A stretch of 64,000 bases of DNA, taken from assembly GCF_051488665.1 (NCBI RefSeq), contig NZ_JBPSEG010000001.1:1-64000 (forward strand). Direction: 5' to 3'. Below are positions 1-7,086 of the stretch, in pieces. The notes under the pieces are model-generated. The model searched no databases. It saw only the letters and a list, made by a program, of their open reading frames with translations, and was not told where the DNA came from. Each line of letters starts with the position of its first letter. Positions within the stretch are counted from its first letter, which is position 1. This stretch comes from Melioribacter sp051488665 (GTDB lineage Bacteria > Bacteroidota > Ignavibacteria > Ignavibacteriales > Melioribacteraceae). Made by a program: the position numbers and the translations under genes.

Positions 1-18
1 ACCCCGCTGCAAGCGGGG

Positions 19-53
19 CAATTCTACCCGTCGGAGTCGGGTGCGATTAAGAC
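19..53 (-). repeat. Disrupted terminal CRISPR repeat
   Basis: CAATTCTAC (19-27) and GTGCGATTAAGAC (41-53) are both repeat sequence, but the central AATA is replaced by 13 GC-rich bases (28-40). The insert allows a 5-bp stem, ACCCG with CGGGT. The repeat's outer ATTT is also lost, replaced by a second perfect hairpin at 2-18 (CCCCGCT, 3-nt loop, AGCGGGG). A spacer-length stretch (54-89) separates it from the first intact repeat. It sits at the inferred leader-distal end, where repeats usually decay, but an insertion that builds a hairpin is unusual. Confidence 0.75.
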
Positions 54-1439
54 AAGATTACAAAGAAATAAGCAAGCGATTATTTAACTATTTCAATTCT
101 ACAATAGTGCGATTAAGACGTCGTAATCTTAACGTTTGCGTCTGCAAGCGTTTGCCATTTCAATTCTACAATAGTGCGATTAAGACTATCTGTCGCATTT
201 GCTTTTGTTATGTCGTAATAATATTTCAATTCTACAATAGTGCGATTAAGACTTTCGCTTTCTTTATTCCCGCTTCGCTTACATAGTTATTTCAATTCTA
301 CAATAGTGCGATTAAGACCCCGGAGCGGAGCGTTCTACTTATGCAAAAAAGACATTTCAATTCTACAATAGTGCGATTAAGACCTTTGTGGAAAAGCGAT
401 GCTCCTGTACAGCGGTCAGCATTTCAATTCTACAATAGTGCGATTAAGACGAGACTTGACTAATAGAATTAATCAGACAAAAGAAATTTCAATTCTACAA
501 TAGTGCGATTAAGACATTGACGGCAAAGAAACCGCTGTCTTTTATCAATTATTTCAATTCTACAATAGTGCGATTAAGACTTTCGATTGTACAAGACATT
601 TAAGTATTTCTGTGAGATTTCAATTCTACAATGGTGCGATTAAGACCGTCTTTGCCTGAGAGGTTGAGGCAACACTATACCTATTTCAATTCTACAATAG
701 TGCGATTAAGACCTAAGACACTCATCCAACTTACCTACTTCATTAGTATTTCAATTCTACAATAGTGCGATTAAGACTTGCACATAGCAAAAGTTTTCGC
801 CGAACTTCTATCTGAATTTCAATTCTACAATAGTGCGATTAAGACTACTTAATTAACTTTTTTAATAATAATTAGTAGTTGATTTCAATTCTACAATAGT
901 GCGATTAAGACTACGACGTGGTAAAAGCTCTGCGCGATTCCGGCGATAATTTCAATTCTACAATAGTGCGATTAAGACTTGAAGCTTTAAGCAAATTTAA
1001 TAATCTTTATGGATTTCAATTCTACAATAGTGCGATTAAGACACGATGTGCCGAGAAATCAATACGATTATAAGCAAATTTCAATTCTACAATAGTGCGA
1101 TTAAGACCCCCCGCATTTTCCACCACGAATATGCAAGGCTTGTTATTTCAATTCTACAATAGTGCGATTAAGACTTTACGAGGTTAACAAACTTAAGCTC
1201 TCGAAATACGATTTCAATTCTACAATAGTGCGATTAAGACAGAGCTCAATATTCCGCTTGCCGTTGGACTTGCAGTATTTCAATTCTACAATAGTGCGAT
1301 TAAGACACTTTGCCGCCACAATCCGGGCATTCGCCGTTCATAAATTTCAATTCTACAATAGTGCGATTAAGACAGTAAGAACACCACTCGCCCGTCTTGT
1401 CTTTTTCTAATTTCAATTCTACAATAGTGCGATTAAGAC
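19..1439 (-). CRISPR. CRISPR array, 21 intact repeats plus one disrupted terminal repeat
   Basis: Intact 30-nt repeats start at 90, 157, 223, 289, 354, 421, 486, 551, 617, 683, 748, 816, 882, 949, 1013, 1078, 1145, 1211, 1277, 1344 and 1410. On the + strand they begin ATTTCAATTC and end GTGCGATTAAGAC. Spacers are 34-38 nt. The only base change among the intact repeats is an A-to-G in the copy at 617. The reverse complement ends in ATTGAAAT, which resembles the ATTGAAA(C/G) 5' handle of type I-B/III crRNAs. I therefore infer transcription on the minus strand, with the leader on the right (1440 onward) and the oldest end on the left, where the disrupted repeat lies. No cas gene is in the window; any would be left of base 1 or elsewhere. 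Confidence 0.97.
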
Positions 1440-1562
1440 CCGCTAAAATATCTACATTTTAGTTCATAAAAGCAACATTTTTTTAAAACAACGTCGTCGA
1501 CCCCAGATAATGCAAAATCCCCGGGGGATCGACGACTTTTAAGTAGTAATAAGGCAAAACCG
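1440..1562 (-). promoter_or_regulatory. Probable CRISPR leader
   Basis: This is the gap between the last repeat and the stop codon of the 2-oxoacid oxidoreductase gamma gene. The part next to the repeat (about 1440-1492) is AT-rich, as leaders are. If the array is read leftward, its promoter must lie here or within the upstream gene. No clear -10/-35 pair was found. The right part holds the terminator at 1493-1536. Confidence 0.5.
1493..1536 (-). terminator. Terminator of the ferredoxin oxidoreductase operon
   Basis: GTCGTCGA (1493-1500) pairs with TCGACGAC (1529-1536), and an inner CCCC/GGGG extends the stem past a small bulge. In the minus direction it is followed by TTGTTTT. It lies 27 bases past the stop of the gamma subunit gene. 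It would separate that operon from CRISPR transcription. Confidence 0.6.
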
Positions 1563-2126
1563 CTAACTTTGATAATTTACATTAGCCGTTTTTTCTGCCA
1601 GTTCCATACCCTTTTCGATTGCCTGTTTGTTCAGAGGAATCAGATGATGATATCTTTCAGGCAATACTTTTTTAAGCGCTTCCAGAGCCGTATCGAAAGA
1701 AATAATCGGCTTTTTCTTCAGATATGCGCCCAGCACTACCATATTCATCACGCGGGTGTTTTTCAGTTTGGCGGCTTCGTTGGCGGCTTCGACCGGCAAG
1801 ATTTCGATATCGGTTCTTTTGGGAGGATTCAATATCGTGCTTGCTTCGTAAATCAGCAGTCCGCCCGGTTTAACCGAATTTTCGAATTTATCGAGCGACG
1901 GTTGGTTGAGAGCTATGAGAGTATCGAATTTCGATATTATCGGGGAACTGATTTTCGAATCGCTTATAATAGTAATACAATTTGCAGTGCCGCCTCTCAT
2001 TTCCGGTCCGTATGAGGGCATCCAGCTTACTTCTTTGTCTTCAATCACCCCGCCGTAACATAAAATCTGTCCGAGCGACAAAACTCCCTGTCCCCCGAAA
2101 CCCGCAATAATAATTTCTTCCGTCAT
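1563..2126 (-). CDS. 2-oxoacid:ferredoxin oxidoreductase, gamma subunit
   Basis: This 187-residue protein is the gamma subunit of a 2-oxoacid:ferredoxin oxidoreductase, which forms acyl-CoA from 2-oxoacid and CoA with reduction of ferredoxin. The N-terminal GFGGQG (residues 9-14) and the later MPSYGPEMRGGTA segment are typical of the gamma family. I chose the second of two adjacent ATGs because AGGAGG (2133-2138) is 6 nt upstream of it; the first, at 2129, is possible. The beta gene's stop codon overlaps this Shine-Dalgarno, so the two are translationally coupled. It is the last gene of the ferredoxin-alpha-beta-gamma operon and is followed by a terminator. The subunit itself does not settle substrate; the alpha subunit points to branched-chain 2-oxoacids. 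Confidence 0.93.
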   Translation of the reverse strand: MTEEIIIAGFGGQGVLSLGQILCYGGVIEDKEVSWMPSYGPEMRGGTANCITIISDSKISSPIISKFDTLIALNQPSLDKFENSVKPGGLLIYEASTILNPPKRTDIEILPVEAANEAAKLKNTRVMNMVVLGAYLKKKPIISFDTALEALKKVLPERYHHLIPLNKQAIEKGMELAEKTANVNYQS

Positions 2127-2137
2127 CATTTGCCTCC

Positions 2138-2950
2138 TTAGATTTCTGGTACTTTCAGGTCGCCGAGCGGATAGAAAGGCAGCATGTTTTCTTCGAGCCA
2201 TTTATTCGCTTCTACGGGCGTCATTTTCCAGTTGGAAGGACAATTCGAAACAATTTCAACAAAGCAGAGACCTTTTTTGTGATCCTGATACTGGAATCCT
2301 TTCAGAATTGCCTTTTTGGCTTTTCGTACGTTATTGGGAGTATTTACCGCAACGCGAGTGCAATAATATACTCCCGGCAATTGAGCGACTAACTCGGTAA
2401 TCTTCAACGGGTTGCCCATCAATTCGGGAATTCTGCCTTCGGGACTCGTAGTCGATTTCATACCGACGAGAGTAGTCGGAGCCATTTGACCGCCGGTCAT
2501 TCCGTAAATGCCGTTATTGATAAAAATAATCAGAATGTTTTCTCCGCGGTTGCATGTGTGAATCGTTTCACCCGTGCCGATTGCAGCTAAATCGCCGTCG
2601 CCCTGATATGAGAAAACGTATTTATCGGGCAGCATCCTTTTAATTCCCGTTGCAACCGCCGAAGCTCTTCCGTGAGCGGCTTCGGTCATGTCGACGTCAA
2701 GATAGTTGTATGCGAAAACCGAACATCCGACAGGCGCCACTCCGATTGTTTTATCCTGGATTCCGAGTTCGTCGATTACCTCGGCAATTAAGCGATGCGC
2801 AACTCCGTGTCCGCAGCCCGGGCAATAATGCATCGGCGTGTCGATCAAAGTTTCCGGTCTGTCGTAAACCAGATTTTCTTCGACGCAGATGTTTTCCTCG
2901 TCAATCATTTCTTCGAAATGTTTTTCTTCCTGTAATTTATTATCCGTCAT
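2138..2950 (-). CDS. 2-oxoacid:ferredoxin oxidoreductase, beta (TPP) subunit
   Basis: This 270-residue thiamine-diphosphate-binding subunit carries CPGCGHG (residues 43-49) and the TPP motif GDGD (117-120) followed by NNGIYGMTGGQ (145-155). Such beta subunits bind TPP-Mg and carry out decarboxylation at the complex's active site in the cytoplasm. Its start overlaps the alpha gene's end by 4 bases (ATGA type), so alpha and beta are coupled. The N-terminal 35 residues are acidic and longer than in many homologues. With the VorB-type alpha subunit alongside, the likely substrates are 2-oxoisovalerate and related branched-chain oxoacids, though 2-oxoglutarate cannot be excluded from this subunit alone. 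Confidence 0.95.
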   Translation of the reverse strand: MTDNKLQEEKHFEEMIDEENICVEENLVYDRPETLIDTPMHYCPGCGHGVAHRLIAEVIDELGIQDKTIGVAPVGCSVFAYNYLDVDMTEAAHGRASAVATGIKRMLPDKYVFSYQGDGDLAAIGTGETIHTCNRGENILIIFINNGIYGMTGGQMAPTTLVGMKSTTSPEGRIPELMGNPLKITELVAQLPGVYYCTRVAVNTPNNVRKAKKAILKGFQYQDHKKGLCFVEIVSNCPSNWKMTPVEANKWLEENMLPFYPLGDLKVPEI

Positions 2951-4020
2951 ACCAATTCTCCCGAAAATTTTTCTTCAAGTTGTGCAAGAATTTCTTCCGG
3001 CGACGGAACGATTCCGCCCATTCTGCCGTAGAAATAAACGTCGGTCTTGCCGTTGACCGCAAGTTTAACGTCTTCGACCATCTGACCCGCGTTCATTTCG
3101 GTAACCAGAATTCCTTTGACATTATCGGCAAGTTGATTCAACTTTTCGTACGGGAAAGGATAGAGAGTAATCGGTCTGAAGACGCCGACTTTCAGTCCTT
3201 TTTCGCGGGCTAATTCGGCTGCTTTTGAACTGATTCTTGCGACAAGTCCGAACGCTACGATTATAATATCGGCGTCGTCGCAGTTAATCATTTCATAACG
3301 GACTTCGTTTTTTTCGATTTCCTTGTACTTTTTCTGGAGTTTATGATTTATCTCCTCCATCTTATCGGGTTCGATGTGAAGAGAAGTGATAATGTTTCTT
3401 TTTCTGTTTTTCGGTTTGCCCACCGTAGCCCATTCTTCAACCTCGGTTTTTCGGGGAATCGGATCAAAGAGTTCCACTTTTTCCATCATTTGTCCCAGAG
3501 CGCCGTCGGCAAGAATCATAACGGGATTTTTATATTTAAAAGCGAGGTCGAAACTAAGCGGCACAAAATCGACCATTTCCTGTACGGTCGACGGAGCGAG
3601 AACGATCAGTTTATAGTCGCCGTGACCTCCGCCTTTTACTGCCTGGAAATAATCGCCCTGCGAAGGTTGAATTGTGCCGAGACCGGGTCCGCCTCTCATA
3701 ACGTTTACAATCAGGCATGGCAATTCGGCGCAGGCGATATAAGAAATTCCTTCCTGCATTAAACTGATTCCGGGAGAAGACGAGGAGGTCATAACTTTTT
3801 TGCCGGTGCCCGCGGCTCCGTAGACCATATTGATCGATGCCACTTCGCTTTCTGCCTGGAGAACTATCATACCGGTTCTTTTATAAGCTTCTTTGGAAAG
3901 ATACTCTAATACTTCCGATTGCGGAGTAATAGGATAACCGAAATAACCGTCGCAGCCGGCGCGAATAGCAGCTTCCGCCAGAGCTTCGTTTCCTTTCATT
4001 AAACGGAGTTCTTTTTTCAT
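2947..4020 (-). CDS. vorB: 2-oxoacid:ferredoxin oxidoreductase, alpha subunit (VorB type)
   Basis: This 357-residue protein is the alpha subunit. MKGNEALAEAAIRAGC, then YPITPQSE (about residues 29-36), QAESEVASINMVYGAA, SSSSPGISLMQEGISY and RGGPGLGTIQPSQGDY match the pattern I know for subunits annotated as VorB (3-methyl-2-oxobutanoate:ferredoxin oxidoreductase). KorA proteins share the fold but usually differ in these blocks. The length suits a stand-alone alpha subunit with no fused gamma domain. It overlaps the ferredoxin gene at its start (4017-4020) and the beta gene at its end. The cytoplasmic complex would oxidise the oxoacids of valine, leucine and isoleucine and feed low-potential electrons to ferredoxin. 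The Leu/Ile-rich leader peptide upstream supports this substrate range. Confidence 0.93.
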   Translation of the reverse strand: MKKELRLMKGNEALAEAAIRAGCDGYFGYPITPQSEVLEYLSKEAYKRTGMIVLQAESEVASINMVYGAAGTGKKVMTSSSSPGISLMQEGISYIACAELPCLIVNVMRGGPGLGTIQPSQGDYFQAVKGGGHGDYKLIVLAPSTVQEMVDFVPLSFDLAFKYKNPVMILADGALGQMMEKVELFDPIPRKTEVEEWATVGKPKNRKRNIITSLHIEPDKMEEINHKLQKKYKEIEKNEVRYEMINCDDADIIIVAFGLVARISSKAAELAREKGLKVGVFRPITLYPFPYEKLNQLADNVKGILVTEMNAGQMVEDVKLAVNGKTDVYFYGRMGGIVPSPEEILAQLEEKFSGELV

Positions 4021-4307
4021 TGCCGCACCGTTACTGTTATATCGTTTTTGACGTTGGTTATGGTTGCAAGGTGTTCTTTTTTCGCTTTATCGGTTTTGCG
4101 ATAGACTCTGATAATGCCTTCTGGGCAAACCAGAGCGCAGTTAGTACACCCGGTGCAATTATCTTTGATTTTTACGACGTAATGATATCCTTTCGAATTC
4201 AGTTTACGAGAAAGCTCGAGCGTCGACTGCGGGCATGCTACCGTGCATATCTCGCACCCTTTGCATTTCTCGATATCAATCAGGATATCGCCTTTTACTT
4301 TTGCCAT
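4017..4307 (-). CDS. 2-oxoacid:ferredoxin oxidoreductase, ferredoxin-like subunit
   Basis: This 96-residue protein has two [4Fe-4S] motifs: cysteines 15, 18, 21 and 25 (CKGCEICTVACP) and 51, 54, 57 and 61 (CTGCTNCALVCP). It is the electron-transfer (delta) subunit that passes electrons from the TPP site to soluble ferredoxin. It is the first gene of the operon. Its ATG is preceded by GAGG, and an intrinsic terminator ends only about 27 bases upstream, leaving no space for a promoter between terminator and gene. Expression therefore depends on transcription passing that terminator. Confidence 0.95.
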   Translation of the reverse strand: MAKVKGDILIDIEKCKGCEICTVACPQSTLELSRKLNSKGYHYVVKIKDNCTGCTNCALVCPEGIIRVYRKTDKAKKEHLATITNVKNDITVTVRQ

Positions 4308-4319
4308 AATTACCTCGGT

Positions 4320-4412
4320 TTATTTAAAATAAAAAAAGGTTATAGTTTTGCTATAACCTTTCTTCGGTTTAGGGGTTAATCTTAGTAGTATTTCGATTAG
4401 AGCCAATTTCAT
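4320..4412 (-). CDS. Leu/Ile-rich leader peptide (putative attenuator)
   Basis: This 30-codon frame starts at an ATG preceded by AAGGA and ends with TAA 12 bases before the ATG of the ferredoxin-subunit gene. The peptide opens MKLALIEILLRL, with five Leu and two Ile among codons 3-12; three of the Leu codons are CTA. The rest is TPKPKKGYSKTITFFYFK. Codons 17-25 coincide with a strong intrinsic terminator hairpin, so a ribosome moving through the frame would open it. A branched-chain-rich leader peptide ahead of a branched-chain 2-oxoacid oxidoreductase is what transcription attenuation would require. Chance cannot be excluded for so short a frame; no homologue has been checked. Confidence 0.5.
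   Translation of the reverse strand: MKLALIEILLRLTPKPKKGYSKTITFFYFK
4335..4361 (-). terminator. Intrinsic terminator inside the leader of the vor operon
   Basis: An 11-bp perfect stem (AAAGGTTATAG with CTATAACCTTT, 5-nt loop) is followed on the minus strand by TTTTTTTATTTT. It lies within the leader-peptide frame, about 27 bases before the first vor gene. The 5' arm (GGTTA) can also pair with TAACC just upstream (about 4373-4377), so an alternative fold exists. Read simply, it ends leftward transcription coming from lipA; read as an attenuator, it gates the vor operon. Confidence 0.8.
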
Positions 4413-4438
4413 AGTTCCTTCGTATTAATCTATTTAAA

Positions 4439-4468
4439 GAAACTAACGTGCCAAAGTATCGGGTCAAA
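4439..4468 (-). promoter_or_regulatory. Candidate promoter of the vor leader
   Basis: On the minus strand TTTG (4468-4465) is followed after 19 nt by TAGTTTC (4445-4439), near the Bacteroidota-type TTTG/TAnnTTTG pattern; TTGACC overlaps the upstream element. Transcription would begin near 4432, about 20 nt before the leader-peptide ATG. Confidence 0.35.
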
Positions 4469-4497
4469 TTCCGTGTTTTAAAATAATAATTATCGGC

Positions 4498-4565
4498 AAA
4501 AAATAAAGCCTAAAACGGATTGTTCGAAATACTTATAATAGGAGCTTTAGTCCTCTTATCAATCC
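4498..4565 (-). terminator. Possible lipA terminator
   Basis: GGATTG (4517-4522) can pair with CAATCC (4560-4565), enclosing a small AGGA/TCCT stem. In the minus direction TTTATTTTTT follows at 4507-4498, nine bases past the stem. It is weaker than the terminator at 4335-4361 but better placed to end the lipA transcript. If it works, the vor leader has its own promoter between the two. Confidence 0.3.
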
Positions 4566-4586
4566 TAAGAAACCTGTTTCTTGAAG

Positions 4587-5492
4587 TTAGGACAGTTCGG
4601 CGTGTTTGTCCGCATGATAAGAACTGCGCACCAACGGCGAGGATTCGACGGCTTTGAATCCGAGACTCATTCCGAAATCTTTGTATTCCTTGAATTCTTC
4701 TAAAGTAACGTAACGGTGCACCGGCAAATGATTTTTTGTGGGCTGCAAATACTGACCGATTGTCATAATATCGCAACCGGCGTTATACAAATCTTTCATC
4801 AAATCGAACACTTCTTCTTTAGTTTCGCCTATTCCGACCATAATTCCGCTCTTTGTTCTTAGTCCCCTTTGCTTGAACCATTCAATCAGCTTAAGGCTTC
4901 TTTCGTATTTTGCCTGTGGACGCACCGCATGGTAGAGGCGTTTGACTGTTTCCAGATTATGATTCAAAATGTCGGGCGGATTCTGCATTATTATTTCGAA
5001 AGCTTCTGAGTCGCCTTTAAAATCGGGAATTAATATTTCAATTGTGGTAGACGGCATTTTGGAACGGATTAATCGAACTGTTTCCGAAAATATCGAAGCG
5101 CCTCCGTCTTTCAATTCATCCCTGTTGACCGAAGTAATAACAACATGATTTAATTTCAATTGCTCGACCGATTCCGCCACGCGTCTCGGTTCGTCGAGGT
5201 CGAGTTCGGTAGGAAGTCCCAATTTAACGTTACAAAATCCGCAGCTTCTTGTGCATACGTCTCCGAGAATCATAAAAGTAGCCGTGCGCCTGTTCCAGCA
5301 TTCGGCGATATTCGGACATTTTGCTTCTTCGCAAACGGTATTGAGTTTCGATTTTCTCATCAAACGATGAACGTCTTTATAATTTTCGCCCGAGGGAAGC
5401 CGCACTTTCAGCCATTCGGGTCTTTTTCCCAGTTCGGGTCTTTCTTTTTCGAGCGCTTCCTTAAAATTCTTTTGATGTTGATTGATTTTCAT
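4587..5492 (-). CDS. lipA: Lipoyl synthase
   Basis: LipA is a radical-SAM enzyme that inserts two sulfurs into the octanoyl chain carried on lipoyl domains. This 301-residue protein shows both cluster motifs: the auxiliary cluster cysteines 54, 59 and 65 (CEEAKCPNIAEC) and the radical-SAM cysteines 80, 84 and 87 (CTRSCGFC). The conserved C-terminal RSSYHAD is present, and the length is normal. It lies 20 bases after the E2 gene and ends the operon lipB-E1-E2-lipA. Its substrate, the two lipoyl domains of E2, is thus encoded directly upstream. Confidence 0.97.
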   Translation of the reverse strand: MKINQHQKNFKEALEKERPELGKRPEWLKVRLPSGENYKDVHRLMRKSKLNTVCEEAKCPNIAECWNRRTATFMILGDVCTRSCGFCNVKLGLPTELDLDEPRRVAESVEQLKLNHVVITSVNRDELKDGGASIFSETVRLIRSKMPSTTIEILIPDFKGDSEAFEIIMQNPPDILNHNLETVKRLYHAVRPQAKYERSLKLIEWFKQRGLRTKSGIMVGIGETKEEVFDLMKDLYNAGCDIMTIGQYLQPTKNHLPVHRYVTLEEFKEYKDFGMSLGFKAVESSPLVRSSYHADKHAELS

Positions 5493-5511
5493 TTATTCTC
5501 CGGATTTAGAA

Positions 5512-7074
5512 TTAAACAGAACTTGTATCGAAATTTTCCAAAATATTTTTAATCGACATTAGAAATTTACTGCCAATCATGCCGTCAATCAAACGGTGGT
5601 CGTGACTCAGCGATAAATACATCATCGGTTTAATAGCGATCGATTCGACGCCTTCGTTTTCTACAACTACAGGCTTCTTTACGACGGCTCCTACTCCAAG
5701 AATACCGACTTCGGGTTGATTAATAATCGGCGTGCCGATTAACGTGCCGAAAACTCCGTAGTTCGTAATTGAAAACGTTCCGTTCTGAACGTCTTCGGGA
5801 ACTAATTTTTTTGTTCGCGTCCGCTCGCTCAAATCGGCAATAGCCTTTGCCAGTCCGATAACGCTTTTTTCTTCAGCGTGTTTAATGTTCGGCACAATCA
5901 ATCCGTTCGGCTCTACGGCGACGGCAATTCCCAGATTGATAAATTTTTTCGTCACGATATTCGAACCTTCGATTGAAGAATTCATTAAAGGATATTGCTG
6001 CAACGCCTTTACCGCCGCAAAAGCTATAAACGGCATGAAAGTAAGTTTAACGTTTTCTTTTGCGAATCTGTTTTTGTTTTCTTTAATGAAATTATAAATA
6101 ACCGACATATCGACTTCGGCGACTGCGGTAACGTGCACAGAAGTATCCCGGCTTTTGACCATATGCTCCATAATTCGCCGTCTCGTATGATCCATCGGAA
6201 TAATTTCAACGCCGTCCGAACTTACCCGTTTGTCTTCAGATACAACTGCCGGTTCGGTTTTCTTAACATCCTGACTAATTGTCCCAGATTTCCGGGATTC
6301 GATATATCTTTCCAGGTCTTTTTTCGTTAGCCTGCCTTTTAGTCCCGTGCCTTCTAAAGTATCGAGTTCGCTCAAAGGAATTCCTTCGGCTCTGGCACGA
6401 TTAATAACGGAAGGCGAATAGAATCGATTTGCGTTTCGGCTTGCAGTCTCTTCCCTTCTTAAAGGTTCTTCAGAGGCGGATTTTTCTTTCTCTTCCGCAA
6501 TTTCAACGGTTTCTGCGGCGGGAGTTACCGGACGCAAGCCCGTAGTGGTTTTAAGCTTTGCTACAGGCTGTCCCGCTTCAACAGTTTGATTTTCGTCGTA
6601 AAGAATTTCAGTCAATATTCCTTCTTCGGGCGAAGGCACTTCGGTATTTACTTTATCGGTGCTTATTTCGAAGAGGATTTCGTCTTTAGCAACTTTGTCG
6701 CCCGCTTTTTTATGCCATTTTATAATGGTGCCTTCGGTAATCGATTCGCCCATTTTCGGCATAACAATATCGATTATTTCGCCGCCTACTTGAGTTGTAG
6801 TGGGCGTGTCCTGAACCTTATCGACATATTCCGAATTATCCGTTTCCAGAACCGCTACAGTTTTACCCACTTCGGCGGTTTCGTTTTCATTTACTAAAAT
6901 TTCTTTAAGAACTCCGTTTTCGGGACTCGGCACTTCGGTATCTACTTTGTCCGTACTTATTTCAAATAAAATTTCGTCTTTCTTTATTTCCTCGCCAACT
7001 TTTTTATGCCATTTGATTACCGTTCCTTCGGTAATACTTTCCCCCATTTGCGGCATAATAATTTCGACTTTCAT
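5512..7074 (-). CDS. 2-oxoacid dehydrogenase E2 (dihydrolipoyl acyltransferase)
   Basis: The 520-residue E2 core carries two lipoyl domains (about residues 1-76 and 101-175) with lipoyl lysines in STDKVDTE (Lys43) and STDKVNTE (Lys141). Then come an E3/E1-binding domain (FYSPSVINRARAEG to LTKKDLERYI, about 215-260) and the acyltransferase domain ending in the catalytic SLSHDHRLIDG. I place the start at 7074, where GAGG sits 5-6 nt upstream; a GTG two codons earlier is possible. It lies 12 bases after the fused E1 gene. The acyl group (branched-chain acyl or acetyl) is not fixed by sequence inspection; the HTRRRIMEHMVKS region and nearby vor genes favour branched-chain substrates. No E3 gene is in the window. 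Confidence 0.95.
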   Translation of the reverse strand: MKVEIIMPQMGESITEGTVIKWHKKVGEEIKKDEILFEISTDKVDTEVPSPENGVLKEILVNENETAEVGKTVAVLETDNSEYVDKVQDTPTTTQVGGEIIDIVMPKMGESITEGTIIKWHKKAGDKVAKDEILFEISTDKVNTEVPSPEEGILTEILYDENQTVEAGQPVAKLKTTTGLRPVTPAAETVEIAEEKEKSASEEPLRREETASRNANRFYSPSVINRARAEGIPLSELDTLEGTGLKGRLTKKDLERYIESRKSGTISQDVKKTEPAVVSEDKRVSSDGVEIIPMDHTRRRIMEHMVKSRDTSVHVTAVAEVDMSVIYNFIKENKNRFAKENVKLTFMPFIAFAAVKALQQYPLMNSSIEGSNIVTKKFINLGIAVAVEPNGLIVPNIKHAEEKSVIGLAKAIADLSERTRTKKLVPEDVQNGTFSITNYGVFGTLIGTPIINQPEVGILGVGAVVKKPVVVENEGVESIAIKPMMYLSLSHDHRLIDGMIGSKFLMSIKNILENFDTSSV

Positions 7075-7086
7075 CAACACCTCGTA

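Noticed and set aside
41..286. Open frame of 81 codons across CRISPR repeats
   Set aside because: It is the repeat unit translated in one frame; repeated FQFYNSAIKT shows it is an artefact of the array. The same applies to 1162-1410.
2650..3213. 187-codon + strand frame opposite the vor genes
   Set aside because: Antisense shadow of two well supported subunit genes; Arg/Cys-rich with no family pattern. Similar long antisense frames at 30325-30909, 45835-46437, 46819-47505 and 52355-53131 were dropped for the same reason.
4510..4776. 88-codon minus-strand frame overlapping the 3' end of lipA
   Set aside because: Out-of-frame shadow of lipA that runs into the non-coding tail; no recognisable motif or ribosome-binding site.
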